NCBI RefSeq assembly: GCF_902506095.1
Contig: NZ_LR733293.1
Location: forward strand, 3,780,264-3,844,263
DNA length: 64,000 nt
Origin: Arthrobacter sp. 9AX
GTDB taxonomy: Bacteria > Actinomycetota > Actinomycetes > Actinomycetales > Micrococcaceae
Direction: 5' to 3'
Numbering within the stretch: the first letter of the stretch is position 1; each line of letters opens with the position of its first letter. This document shows positions 1-8,317 of this stretch, piece after piece. A program made the translations under genes and the position numbers. The notes beneath the pieces are model-generated. The model did no database searches. It saw only the letters and a program-made list of their open reading frames with translations, and was not told the DNA's origin.

Positions 1-323
1 CCGGGCAGCGGCAGCTCATCAGCTTCGCCAGGGCATTCCTGGCCCGGCCGGCCGTGCTGATCCTTGACGAGGCCACCTCGTCGCTGGACATCCCCTCCGA
101 GCGGCTGGTGCAGACCGGCCTGGCCCGGCTGCTGGCGGACACGGACGCCGCCAGCAGGACGGCTCTGATCATTGCGCACCGCCTGTCCACGGTGGAAACC
201 GCGGACCGGGTCCTGGTGGTGCAGGACGGCCGGATCGTCGAGGACGGCTCTCCCGCGGGGCTGATCGGCGGCGGCGGACGCTTCGCCGACCTTCACGGCG
301 CGTGGAAGGACTCGCTGGTCTGA
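1..323 (+). CDS. ABC transporter ATP-binding protein, C-terminal fragment
   Basis: Only the end of the gene is in the window. The open frame starts inside the ABC signature (GQRQLISFARA), continues through Walker B and the D-loop (VLILDEATSSLD) and the H-loop histidine (IIAHRLST), and stops at 323. The LILDEATSSLD and IAHRLST pattern with a closing 'dG.ive.G' segment is typical of ABC exporters whose membrane and nucleotide-binding domains are fused, so the missing part is probably a transmembrane exporter domain. The substrate cannot be told from this fragment. The short gap to the downstream tRNA shows no other gene. Confidence 0.9.
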   Translation, partial: GQRQLISFARAFLARPAVLILDEATSSLDIPSERLVQTGLARLLADTDAASRTALIIAHRLSTVETADRVLVVQDGRIVEDGSPAGLIGGGGRFADLHGAWKDSLV

Positions 324-407
324 CTGCAGGAGACCGCCGGCCGCCTCCTCGATTTCGCATCGGGGACCCGCATCGGCTATCCTTGTAAAGTTGCTTTTGC
401 AGCGGAT

Positions 408-484
<77 letters not shown>

Positions 485-492
485 CGACAAAA

Positions 493-522
493 GAGGGTCT
501 CCTAACGGAGGCCCTCTTTTTT
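493..522 (+). terminator. Intrinsic terminator after tRNA-Pro
   Basis: A ten-pair stem (GAGGGTCTCC with GGAGGCCCTC, one G-U pair) with a TAAC loop is followed by six T. It lies directly after the tRNA on the same strand. Confidence 0.85.
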
Positions 523-568
523 GCGTGCCCGAACTGTTACCTGCCGGACAGCCGAAGTTTCCGGCAAA

Positions 569-606
569 GGGGAAGGCTCCGGAGCAGATGCTCCGGAGCC
601 TTCCCC
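569..606 (-). terminator. Hairpin terminator of the small secreted-protein gene
   Basis: A perfect 17-bp stem (569-585 with 590-606) with a 4-nt loop lies just past the stop codon of the 630-878 gene. The T run is short. It would end transcription from the left-going peptide gene. Confidence 0.7.
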
Positions 607-629
607 GCCCCCTTTTGTTGAGGAAGCTG

Positions 630-878
630 TTACATCGGATCAGGCCAGTTGCCGGTGTAGGTGGTGACTGTGCCCTCGCCGCTCGTGTCCGTGGCGGGCT
701 TCTCCTTAGCGGGCTTCTCCTTGACCGGCTTTGACATCGGATCGGGCCAGTTGCCTGTGCGGGCTTCCGCGACGTTCCCGGTGTCAACAACCGAACCCAC
801 TGACAGAACGGCCGGAGCCGCAGCAGAGAAAGCCAGGGCTCCGGCCAGAACGGCAGCAGCTGCAATCTTCTTCAACAT
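630..878 (-). CDS. Small secreted protein with duplicated TGNWPDPM motif (candidate signalling-peptide precursor)
   Basis: An 82-residue protein. The start ATG at 878 follows a GAGGAA ribosome site at good spacing. Residues 1-25 form a signal peptide: MLKK, then an alanine/leucine core, with possible cleavage near AAAPA. The exported part is hydrophilic, carries Lys-Glu-Lys-Pro-Ala repeats (about residues 50-62), and holds the octapeptide TGNWPDPM twice, at 41-48 and at the very C-terminus 75-82. I do not recognise a family. Divergent transcription from an XRE/TPR regulator, a signal peptide and a repeated C-terminal short peptide match the layout of peptide-pheromone precursors read by RRNPP-type receptors. 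That role is inferred from layout only; a wall-associated structural protein is an alternative. Confidence 0.8.
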   Translation of the reverse strand: MLKKIAAAAVLAGALAFSAAAPAVLSVGSVVDTGNVAEARTGNWPDPMSKPVKEKPAKEKPATDTSGEGTVTTYTGNWPDPM

Positions 879-929
879 ATGTGTTCCTCAATACGAGTCG
901 GATTCGTTACAAAGCCAGCACTGTCCTTG

Positions 930-950
930 TTGACATACATTGTAAAATGT
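930..950. promoter_or_regulatory. TTGACA box overlapping a palindrome between peptide and regulator genes
   Basis: In the 131-bp divergent region a TTGACA hexamer (930-935) is followed at 937-950 by the perfect inverted repeat ACATT-GTAA-AATGT. It is AT-rich in an otherwise GC-rich region and sits between the two divergent starts. It is a plausible operator for the XRE protein encoded next door. I see no convincing -10 box at normal spacing from the TTGACA. Confidence 0.45.
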
Positions 951-1009
951 TTTCCACAGAGGCTGTCAAGCCTCTGATGCAAAGAGTGTCCGGAAAAGGA
1001 GGAAATCCC

Positions 1010-2275
1010 GTGGGCAACGGATTCGGGGAGAAGCTCCGGGCGGAGCGGCTTGAACGCGGTCTGACACAGGCTGAGCTGGGCAAGGATCTTTACTCCCCCA
1101 GTTACATCTCCCTGCTTGAAACCGGCCGACGGGAACCCACCGCGGAGGTGATCGACGAGCTGGCGAAGAGGCTTGAGCTTGCCCCCAAGGCCCTTGAGGC
1201 CTGGAGCCAGCCCATCACTGTCAGCGACGCCGAGTACGTCCTGGCGGGCCTGTACGCGCGCCAGGCGTGGGACCTGCGGGACTATCCGCTGGCCGCAAGC
1301 CATGCAGCTACCGCCGCACAGATCGCCCTTGACGGCAAGAACACCAGTGCCTGGTGGAACATGTCCTATATGCAGGCCGAATGCCTGATGAAGCACGGCG
1401 ACCTGCAGGAGTGCCGGGAGATCATCCAGCGCCTGCTGGAGCACCCCATGGCCACCGAGTCGGTGGGCCTGGGCGTCCGGGCCCGGCAGATGCTGGCAAC
1501 TGTATGCCAGCGGCAGGGCCAGCTGTCAATGGCTGTCAATTACGCCCAGGAGGCCATGGAGCTTTCGCGGCAGCTGCCCAGGAGCTCCACCATCATCGTG
1601 GGTGCCCTGCGGGTCCTGATTGGCGCCCTTGCGGAGAGTGGCCGGCTGGACGAAGCGTGGACATCCTGCCAGGACCTTCTCGCCCAGGTGGACGAGCACG
1701 CGATGTCCCAGCTGGCCGGCGAGGTCGCCTGGGTGGTGGGCAACGTGGCCTTCATGCGGCACGACTACTCCGAAGGGGTCAAGCACCACGAACGTGCCGC
1801 GAAGCTTCTGTCCCCTGCCAACGACATTGAGCTCTGGGCGCGGTTCAACAAGGCATCCGCCGCGGTGCGCCTGTCCTCCGGCATCGTCGAGCCGGAGACC
1901 CTGTCCTCCATCGAACGGGCAGAGCTCGCCTTCTCCATCGTGGGCGGAACCAAGAGCGACGAACTGGAGGTCGCCTTCATCCGTGCCCGGTGGCTGTACC
2001 TGACCGGGGACATTGTGGCCGCCGTCGAAAAGCTGCGGGAAATCCACGCCGAACGCAACGCGCTCGCCAAGCACACGGCGGGGGAGGTTTCACTGCTCCT
2101 GGGCAAGTCGCTGAAGGCCGCGGGCGAAGCCGACGAAGCCCTGGTCCACCTGGAGGAAGCCCAAAAGGCCTTCAGCGCGGCAGGTGCCGCGGACCGTGTC
2201 CAGCAGGCCCTGGACGCTGTCCTGGAAATCCGGCTGGCCCAGCAGCGGGCTGCGGCTGCCACCAAGGTCAGCTGA
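1010..2275 (+). CDS. XRE-family regulator with C-terminal TPR-like repeats
   Basis: A 421-residue protein starting at GTG 1010, chosen because AAAAGGAGG lies 7 nt upstream; the open frame runs further upstream without a ribosome site. Residues 5-57 are a Cro/C1-type helix-turn-helix (LTQAELGKDLYSPSYISLLETGRREP). The rest (about 70-415) is a run of helix pairs of TPR type, such as LYARQAWDLRDYPLAASHAATAAQIAL and GEVSLLLGKSLKAAGEADEALVHLEEAQKAF in outline. N-terminal HTH plus TPR solenoid is the architecture of RRNPP receptors (PlcR, NprR, PrgX), which bind short imported peptides. The divergent small exported protein makes a receptor-peptide pair the natural hypothesis. Many actinobacterial XRE-TPR proteins have no known ligand, so the partnership remains an inference. 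Confidence 0.85.
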   Translation: MGNGFGEKLRAERLERGLTQAELGKDLYSPSYISLLETGRREPTAEVIDELAKRLELAPKALEAWSQPITVSDAEYVLAGLYARQAWDLRDYPLAASHAATAAQIALDGKNTSAWWNMSYMQAECLMKHGDLQECREIIQRLLEHPMATESVGLGVRARQMLATVCQRQGQLSMAVNYAQEAMELSRQLPRSSTIIVGALRVLIGALAESGRLDEAWTSCQDLLAQVDEHAMSQLAGEVAWVVGNVAFMRHDYSEGVKHHERAAKLLSPANDIELWARFNKASAAVRLSSGIVEPETLSSIERAELAFSIVGGTKSDELEVAFIRARWLYLTGDIVAAVEKLREIHAERNALAKHTAGEVSLLLGKSLKAAGEADEALVHLEEAQKAFSAAGAADRVQQALDAVLEIRLAQQRAAAATKVS

Positions 2276-2283
2276 GCCTTGCA

Positions 2284-2318
2284 CCCCGCCCGGAGCCACC
2301 GGGGCTCCGGGCGGGGTT
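2284..2318. terminator. Bidirectional hairpin between XRE regulator and purC
   Basis: A perfect 14-bp GC stem (2284-2297 with 2303-2316) lies between two convergent genes, 8 nt after the regulator stop codon. T runs are short on both sides, as is usual for actinobacterial terminators. Confidence 0.7.
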
Positions 2319-2326
2319 GGCTGCTG

Positions 2327-3292
2327 TCAGGCGAAGGCTTTCCCGGTCAGCTTCTCGTAGGCCTCAACGTAGCGGCTGCGCGTCCGGTCCACCACGTCAG
2401 CAGGCAGCGCCGGCGGGGGCGTATCCGAGGACCGGTCCCACCCCGATTCGGCGGACGTGAGCCAGTCCCGGACATACTGCTTGTCGTAGGAGGGCTGCGC
2501 CTGTCCAGGCTTGTAAGTCGCGGCGTCCCAGAACCGTGAGGAGTCAGGCGTCAGCACTTCATCGCCAAGGGTGATCGAACCCGAGACGGCGTCGTAGCCG
2601 AACTCCGCCTTGGTGTCCGCGAGGATGATCCCCCGCTCCCGGGCGATCTTTTCGGCGGTGGTGTAGATCTTCAGCGTGAGTTCACTGAGGCGGCCGGCAA
2701 TGTCGTCGCCCACCATCGCCACCACGGCGTCGTAGGTGATGTTCTCGTCATGCTCCCCCACCTCCGCTTTGGCCGACGGCGTGAAGATGGCGTGCTCGAG
2801 CCGTGAGCCGTCCACCAGCCCCTCCGGCAGCGGGATGCCGCACACGGTTCCGGACGAACGGTATTCCAGCAGGCCGGAGCCGGTGAGGTAACCGCGGGCG
2901 ATGCACTCCACCGGGAACATGTCCAGTTTTTTGCAGATCATGGCCCGGCCTTCCACGGCAGCCGGCACGCCGTCCTCCACCGTGGAGGCGAGCACGTGGT
3001 GCGCCACGTCCAATTGGTCGAACCACCACAGGCTCAGCTGGGTGAGGATGCGGCCCTTGTCCGGGATCTCGCTGGAGAGGACGTGGTCGAAGGCGCTGAT
3101 CCGGTCGCTGGCCACCACCAGCACGCATTCCTGGCCCACCCGCTCAACGATGGATTCGTCGGCCGGCTCATACAGGTCGCGGACCTTGCCGGAGTACACG
3201 TGCTTCCAGCCGGGCAGGTCCAGCGTGGCAGTGCTGAAGCCGCGCTTCTGCCCATCCTGGGGCAGGCTTTCCTGGGGCAGATTCCCGCTCAT
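2327..3292 (-). CDS. purC: Phosphoribosylaminoimidazole-succinocarboxamide synthase (SAICAR synthetase)
   Basis: A 321-residue protein of the normal actinobacterial PurC length. It ligates aspartate to CAIR with ATP in purine synthesis. Family motifs are clear: the N-terminal YSGKVRDLYE nucleotide-binding segment, SDRISAFDHV, ECIARGYLTGSG and ILADTKAEFGYD. The ATG at 3292 lies one base after the purD stop codon, so the two genes are one transcription unit and are probably translationally coupled. Purine synthesis here sits apart from the purine-degradation island further right. Confidence 0.96.
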   Translation of the reverse strand: MSGNLPQESLPQDGQKRGFSTATLDLPGWKHVYSGKVRDLYEPADESIVERVGQECVLVVASDRISAFDHVLSSEIPDKGRILTQLSLWWFDQLDVAHHVLASTVEDGVPAAVEGRAMICKKLDMFPVECIARGYLTGSGLLEYRSSGTVCGIPLPEGLVDGSRLEHAIFTPSAKAEVGEHDENITYDAVVAMVGDDIAGRLSELTLKIYTTAEKIARERGIILADTKAEFGYDAVSGSITLGDEVLTPDSSRFWDAATYKPGQAQPSYDKQYVRDWLTSAESGWDRSSDTPPPALPADVVDRTRSRYVEAYEKLTGKAFA

Positions 3293-3293
3293 G

Positions 3294-4610
3294 CTATGCC
3301 TTCGTCTTCGTGATGGGCAGTGACCCGGTAGCGCCGGACGATACCCTGATCTCGCCGCGGGCGGCCTTGCGGCCGATGTCCGTGCGGAACTGCGAGCCTT
3401 CCAGCTGAACCAGCTCCACGCCGTCGTACGCTTTTTCCCGCGCCTCCACCAGGTCGCTGCCCAGCGCGACGACGGCGAGCACGCGGCCGCCCGCGGAGAT
3501 CACTTTGCCGTCCTCGTCGAAGGAGGTCCCGGCGTGGATCACGTGCACACCGTCGAGTTCCTCCACCTTCTTCAGCCCCCGGATGCGGTCTCCCGTGCGG
3601 GGCGTGTCGGGGTAGTTTTCGGAAGCGACGACGACGGCGACAGCAGTTTCCTTGGACCAGCGCAGCTCTTCTGCCTGGTCCAGTTCGCCCTTGGCGGCTG
3701 CCAGGAGCAGGGCACCGAGGGGGGTCTTGAGCCGGGCGAGCACGGCCTGGGTCTCCGGGTCGCCGAAGCGGACGTTGAATTCAATCACGCGGGTGCCGCG
3801 CGAGGTAAGGGCCAGCCCCACGAACAGCACGCCCACAAACGGGGTGCCGCGGCGGGCCATTTCGTTGACGGTGGGCTGGGCCACGCGCTCAATGACTTCC
3901 TGGACCAGGCCCTCGGGTGCCCACTCCAGCGGGGTGTAGGCGCCCATGCCGCCGGTGTTGGGTCCTTCGTCGTTATCGAAGATCCGCTTGAAGTCCTGGG
4001 CCGGTGACAGCGGGACAGTATTCTGGCCGTCGCAAAGCACAAAGAGGGAAACTTCGGGACCATCCAGGAATTCCTCGATGACCACTGAACCCCCGGCGTC
4101 GAAGCAGGTCTGGGCGTGGGCCAGGGCCTCATCGCGGTTCTTGGTGACCACTACGCCCTTGCCGGCCGCGAGTCCGTCGTCCTTCACCACGTAGGGAGCG
4201 CCGAAGGTATCCAGAGCGGACGCTGCTTCCTCCGCATCGGTGGCCACCAGGGCCATGGCCGTGGGAACACCGGCTTCGGCCATGATCTCCTTGGCGAATG
4301 CCTTGGAAGCCTCGAGCTGGGCTGCGGCCTTGCTGGGGCCGAACACCGGGATACCGGCGTCGCGGACGGCGTCGGAAACACCCGCTGCGAGCGGCGCCTC
4401 CGGACCCACCACCACCAGGTCCACAGTGAGCTTGGCGGCCAGGGCTGCTACGGCGTCTGGATCGTTGCCGTTGATCTTGTGGGTGGGGACCAGCTTGCTG
4501 ATGCCGGCATTGCCGGGGGCTGCGTGGACCTCGGATACGTTGGGGTCGGCGAGCAGGGAGCGGACAATGGCGTGTTCGCGGCCTCCGGGGCCGATGACTA
4601 GTACCTTCAC
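3294..4610 (-). CDS. purD: Phosphoribosylamine-glycine ligase (GAR synthetase)
   Basis: A 438-residue ATP-grasp enzyme that makes glycinamide ribonucleotide. The GTG at 4610 is preferred because GGAG precedes it and the protein then begins MKVLVIGPGGREHAI, the usual PurD N-terminus; the frame stays open eight codons further upstream. Motifs include GVSDAVRDAGIPVFGPSKAAAQLEASKAFAK in outline, VKDDGLAAGKGVVV and RFGDPETQAVL. It is the first gene of a purD-purC operon and is divergent from the oxidoreductase at 4704, with 93 bp between them. Confidence 0.96.
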   Translation of the reverse strand: MKVLVIGPGGREHAIVRSLLADPNVSEVHAAPGNAGISKLVPTHKINGNDPDAVAALAAKLTVDLVVVGPEAPLAAGVSDAVRDAGIPVFGPSKAAAQLEASKAFAKEIMAEAGVPTAMALVATDAEEAASALDTFGAPYVVKDDGLAAGKGVVVTKNRDEALAHAQTCFDAGGSVVIEEFLDGPEVSLFVLCDGQNTVPLSPAQDFKRIFDNDEGPNTGGMGAYTPLEWAPEGLVQEVIERVAQPTVNEMARRGTPFVGVLFVGLALTSRGTRVIEFNVRFGDPETQAVLARLKTPLGALLLAAAKGELDQAEELRWSKETAVAVVVASENYPDTPRTGDRIRGLKKVEELDGVHVIHAGTSFDEDGKVISAGGRVLAVVALGSDLVEAREKAYDGVELVQLEGSQFRTDIGRKAARGEIRVSSGATGSLPITKTKA

Positions 4611-4703
4611 AGTCTCCAAGGGTACTTTGTGCACCCAGCCCGCTCCTAAGCTGTCTCAGCCGCCTAAAACAATCCCGGCACCGGTCGGCTACGAACCAAT
4701 GTC

Positions 4704-6281
4704 ATGAAAAAGCTCCTGAACTGGCTCAAAGGTCCCACCGCCCTGGCCGCACTGGCAGGCGTGGTGGCCGCGGCCGTCGTCCTCGCCGTGGCCGAGCTGG
4801 TTGGTGCGTTCTTCACCGCCCGCGCCACCCCTGTGATTGCCCTGGGGTCCACCTTCATCGACTTCACGCCGTCCTGGATGAAGGACTTCGCGATCGCCAC
4901 GTTCGGCACCAACGACAAAGCCGCGCTTTTTGTGGGCATGGGCCTGACCATCGCCGCCCTGGCGTGCGTGCTGGGTGTGGTGGCGTACCGGCGTTGGGCC
5001 CTGGGCGTGCTGGGTGTCGTGTTCATGGGTGTGGTGATCGTGGCCAGCGTGGTGACCCGGGCAGGTGTGGAACCGGTCGATGCCATCCCGTCGGTGCTGG
5101 GGACGCTTGCCGGCTTGATGGTCCTGCGCTTTCTCATCACTCCCTTGCGGGGACTCAAAGCCTGGCCCGAAGCGCCGGCGGATGCGGCCGGCGGCGACTC
5201 CCGGCACCCGGGGGCCACCCGCCGTCGTTTTTTCGCTGCTGCCGGCATCACCGCGGCGGCAGCAGGCATTGCCGCCACGGGGGGCCGGCTCTTGGGCACC
5301 GCCCGCAGCAACATCGCCAAGGCGCGCGAAGCGCTGCAGTTGCCTGCGCCGGGCAAAGCCGCGCCAGCTGTTCCGGCAGGCGTCCAGTCCCCGGTGGCCG
5401 GTGTCCCGCCGTGGCTGACGCCCAACGGCGAGTTCTACCGCATCGATACTGCCCTCAGCGTCCCGGAAATCAATGCCGGTGAGTGGGAGCTGCGGGTGCA
5501 CGGGCTCGTGGAGGAGGAAATCCGGCTCACTTTCCAGGACCTGCTCGACGCCGACCTGATCGAATCGCACGTCACGCTTACCTGTGTTTCCAACCCAGTG
5601 GGCGGCAACCTCGCCGGCAACGCCAAGTGGCTGGGCCTGCCCATCCGTGAGGTCCTGAAGCGGGCACGGCCCAAGGACGGGGCGGACATGGTGCTCTCCA
5701 CGTCCATTGACGGTTTCAGTGCTTCCACGCCGCTGGAGGTCCTGCAGGACGGCCGTGACGCCATCCTGGCCATCGGAATGAACGGCGAACCGCTGCCGCT
5801 CGAGCACGGATACCCGGTGCGGATGGTGGTTCCGGGCCTCTACGGCTTCGTCTCCGCCACCAAGTGGGTGGTGGACCTCGAGGTCACCCGATTCGCGGAC
5901 AGCAAGGCCTACTGGACGGAACGCGGCTGGTCCGAGCGGGGGCCCATCAAGACCATGGCACGGGTGGACGTTCCCAAATCCTTCGCGAAGGTACCGGCCG
6001 GGAAGATCACCGTGGGCGGCACCGCCTGGGCGCAGACCCGGGGCATCACCAAGGTGGAAATCCAGGTGGACAACACGGACTGGGTGGAGGTGGACCTCTC
6101 CGCCGAGGCGTCCCTGGCTACCTGGCGCCAATGGTCCTACGAGTGGGACGCCACGCCCGGCCCGCACTACCTCAAAGTCCGCGCCACGGACGGCACCGGC
6201 GAGGTGCAGACCGAGCAGCGCGCCGATCCCGTCCCGGACGGCGCCTCCGGCTGGCAGTCGATGATGGTCACCGTGGAGTAG
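4704..6281 (+). CDS. Membrane-anchored sulfite-oxidase-fold molybdopterin oxidoreductase
   Basis: A 525-residue protein. Residues 10-150 contain four hydrophobic segments likely to span the membrane. A twin-arginine-like RRRFF with an Ala-rich stretch follows at 173-198, and then a sulfite-oxidase-type molybdopterin domain from about 230. Cys294 in TLTCVSNPVGG is the expected molybdenum ligand. A C-terminal Ig-like dimerisation domain (about 420-525) ends in the usual WQSMMVTVE. The catalytic domain is presumably outside the cell. Substrate is unknown: related actinobacterial proteins are annotated only as molybdopterin-dependent oxidoreductases. No cytochrome gene lies next to it. Confidence 0.88.
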   Translation: MKKLLNWLKGPTALAALAGVVAAAVVLAVAELVGAFFTARATPVIALGSTFIDFTPSWMKDFAIATFGTNDKAALFVGMGLTIAALACVLGVVAYRRWALGVLGVVFMGVVIVASVVTRAGVEPVDAIPSVLGTLAGLMVLRFLITPLRGLKAWPEAPADAAGGDSRHPGATRRRFFAAAGITAAAAGIAATGGRLLGTARSNIAKAREALQLPAPGKAAPAVPAGVQSPVAGVPPWLTPNGEFYRIDTALSVPEINAGEWELRVHGLVEEEIRLTFQDLLDADLIESHVTLTCVSNPVGGNLAGNAKWLGLPIREVLKRARPKDGADMVLSTSIDGFSASTPLEVLQDGRDAILAIGMNGEPLPLEHGYPVRMVVPGLYGFVSATKWVVDLEVTRFADSKAYWTERGWSERGPIKTMARVDVPKSFAKVPAGKITVGGTAWAQTRGITKVEIQVDNTDWVEVDLSAEASLATWRQWSYEWDATPGPHYLKVRATDGTGEVQTEQRADPVPDGASGWQSMMVTVE

Positions 6282-6317
6282 CCGGGCATCAGCGATGCTG
6301 GCCCCTAGACTGGCAGC

Positions 6318-7334
6318 ATGCCGCATAACCCGCATGCCACCTTTACCGTGGACTCCGCCGTCGAACTGGCCGTGATCGAGCGCAGCGGCTTTGTGGAATC
6401 CCGGCACATCGGCTCCGCCGTGCTGCTCGCGGCCGACGGGTCGGTGGTTACCGAACTGGGCGACATCAACACCCCCATCTACGCAAGGTCCGCGCTGAAG
6501 CCGTTCCAGGCGCTGGCCGCAATGCAGTCCGGCGTTCCGCTCCGGGGCGCCCAGGTGGCGCTGGCCTGCGCCAGCCACGTCGGGTCACTGGACCATATGG
6601 ACGTGGTGTCCGGCATGCTCAAGGCGGCAGGAGTGCGCGAGGACCAGCTCCAATGCCCCGAGGCCTGGCCGCAGGATGAAACAGCCCGGAACTGGCTGGT
6701 GCGTTCCGAACGCGGCAAATCAAAACTGGCGTTCAACTGCTCCGGGAAGCACGCCGCCTTCCTGTGGGCCTGCACCGAAAACGGCTGGGACACGCACAGC
6801 TACCTCGAGCCGAACCATCCGCTGCAGCAGCGGGTCCGCAGCGTCATCGAGGAGTACACGGGCGAAAAGATCGCCCACCTGGGGATCGACGGGTGCGGTG
6901 CGCCGGTGGCCGCCGTCTCGTTGAGAGGGCTGGCGCGGGGCTTCTCGCAGCTGGCCAAGGCGCCCGGCGATCAGAGCTTCAACGCCCGGGCTGCCACCAT
7001 CGCCACGTCCATGCTGGACTACCCGTGGGCGGTGCAGGGCCGCGACGAGGCCAACACCGTTGTGATGGACGAGCTGGAAATCATCGCCAAAATTGGAGCC
7101 GAAGGGGTCCTGGCCATGGCAACACCGCAGGGTGTTTCCGTGGCGGTCAAGATGCTGGACGGGAACCTGCGGGCCACCTCGCTGGTGGCACTGACCCTGC
7201 TCGCAGCTGCAGGCGCCGTGGAAATTCCCGGCGTGGCCAGTGTGCTGGAGAAAGTGGTGGAGCCCGTGCTGGGGGGCGGCCGGCCGGTGGGCAAGATCCG
7301 GCTGGGTCCGGCGGTCTCGGCGCTCCTGGACTGA
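6318..7334 (+). CDS. Asparaginase (L-asparaginase II family)
   Basis: A 338-residue protein that fits the actinobacterial asparaginase II family (Asparaginase_II domain), which differs from the E. coli AnsB fold. Recognisable segments are the start ELAVIERSGFVESRH, then ARSALKPFQALA, ACASHVGS, FNCSGKHAAFL and IDGCGAP. It should hydrolyse asparagine to aspartate and ammonia in the cytoplasm, as no signal peptide is seen. TAGACT at 6306-6311 lies 6 nt before the ATG and there is no ribosome site, so the mRNA is probably leaderless. Confidence 0.88.
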   Translation: MPHNPHATFTVDSAVELAVIERSGFVESRHIGSAVLLAADGSVVTELGDINTPIYARSALKPFQALAAMQSGVPLRGAQVALACASHVGSLDHMDVVSGMLKAAGVREDQLQCPEAWPQDETARNWLVRSERGKSKLAFNCSGKHAAFLWACTENGWDTHSYLEPNHPLQQRVRSVIEEYTGEKIAHLGIDGCGAPVAAVSLRGLARGFSQLAKAPGDQSFNARAATIATSMLDYPWAVQGRDEANTVVMDELEIIAKIGAEGVLAMATPQGVSVAVKMLDGNLRATSLVALTLLAAAGAVEIPGVASVLEKVVEPVLGGGRPVGKIRLGPAVSALLD

Positions 7335-7370
7335 GCGGGTTTACCGGGTCCGCCGCTGGGAGCGTGCAGC

Positions 7371-7742
7371 TCACACGTGCTGGTCCACGATCACCGGGTT
7401 GCCGTCCGGGTCCACCACAATGAAGCTCCCCGGACCAGTGGTCCCCTCCTCGGCTTCGGCGGCGAAGGGGATGCCCTGGCTCTTAAGTTCCCGCTGGAGC
7501 TCGCGGACATCGGTGAACGCATCAAGTGCCTGGGCGTCCTGGCTCCAGCCGGGATTGAACGTCAGGGCGTTCCGCTCCAGCACACCCTGGAAGAGGCCCA
7601 CCACCGCCTCACCGTTTTTCAGGATGAGCCAATTTTGGGAGATGTCGCCGGCGAAGGGCGTGAAGCCGAGCTTTTGGTAGAACGCGGTGGAAGCTTCGAT
7701 GTCCTTGACGTTGAGGCTGACCGAGAAAGCGCCGAGCTGCAC
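7371..7742 (-). CDS. VOC (glyoxalase/bleomycin-resistance fold) protein
   Basis: A 123-residue protein starting at GTG 7742, which follows GGAG; the longer open frame upstream has no ribosome site and reads as low-complexity sequence. The fold is the paired beta-alpha-beta-beta-beta unit: FSVSLNVKDIEASTAFYQKLGF at the N-terminus and FIVVDPDGNPVIVDQH at the C-terminus. The substrate cannot be predicted. It is divergent from the sterol-carrier-like gene and convergent with the asparaginase gene. Confidence 0.85.
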   Translation of the reverse strand: MQLGAFSVSLNVKDIEASTAFYQKLGFTPFAGDISQNWLILKNGEAVVGLFQGVLERNALTFNPGWSQDAQALDAFTDVRELQRELKSQGIPFAAEAEEGTTGPGSFIVVDPDGNPVIVDQHV

Positions 7743-7874
7743 GGGTGGCTCCGTTTCTGTGGCTGACAATGTTGTATCGATGCTACCCGCGGGCCCGCCG
7801 GATTCCTCCCCTGCGGAGGTCCGCGGTACTCTGATTTCCTTTGCCCTATGCCTCGCCGAAAGGATCCCGGGAAC

Positions 7875-8255
7875 ATGCCTGTAGCCCGCCGTCGCATCGA
7901 CGTTCACGAAGGCGCCGCGGCGGTGAAGGCATGGCAGGAAGCCGCCGGGCCGTCGTCGGACCTTCCTCCCGTTCCGCGGGCTCTCCTGGCAACCGCCGTC
8001 CGCTACACGCTGGAGGAAGTCACGGCGCGGGCACCCGGGAACTCCGTCGAGGTGCGCGTGCCGCCGTTCGGTGTAACGCAGTGCGTGGAAGGGCCCAGGC
8101 ACACCCGCGGAACCCCGCCCAACGTGATTGAGTGCGACGCCGCTACCTGGCTTGGCATGGTGACCGGCCAGTTGACCTGGGCAGAGGCCGTCGCCGCCGG
8201 CAGGGTGGCAGCCTCGGGCCTGCGCGCGGACCTCTCGTCCCTCCTCCCGCTCTAG
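7875..8255 (+). CDS. Sterol carrier family protein (SCP2-like)
   Basis: A 126-residue protein resembling the actinobacterial sterol-carrier-family proteins often found near purine genes. The C-terminal part (NVIECDAATWLGMVTGQLTWAEA) is the SCP2-type segment. The start at 7875 is chosen because family members begin M-x-RRRID and GGGAAC precedes it; an in-frame ATG at 7848 is possible. The function of this family is not established. The stop codon at 8253-8255 touches a palindromic repeat. Confidence 0.75.
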   Translation: MPVARRRIDVHEGAAAVKAWQEAAGPSSDLPPVPRALLATAVRYTLEEVTARAPGNSVEVRVPPFGVTQCVEGPRHTRGTPPNVIECDAATWLGMVTGQLTWAEAVAAGRVAASGLRADLSSLLPL

Positions 8256-8317
8256 AGTTTTTGTCCACGTATGCAGACTTCCACGCCCCGGGAGCCTGCA
8301 TACCTGGACAAAAACTC
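8255..8317. repeat. Palindromic intergenic repeat, copy 1
   Basis: A 63-bp element bounded by GAGTTTTTGTCC (8255-8266) and its exact reverse complement GGACAAAAACTC (8306-8317), with a second inner arm ATGCAG/CTGCAT. It fills the whole space between two convergent genes and overlaps both stop codons: the G of TAG at 8255 and the TGA at 8318-8316. It probably works as a bidirectional terminator, and it is one of five related copies in the window. Confidence 0.85.

Noticed and set aside
4689..6578. 629-codon minus-strand frame opposite the sulfite-oxidase-like gene
   Set aside because: No recognisable domain, and it spans the start of the asparaginase gene. The plus strand encodes a clear molybdopterin enzyme.
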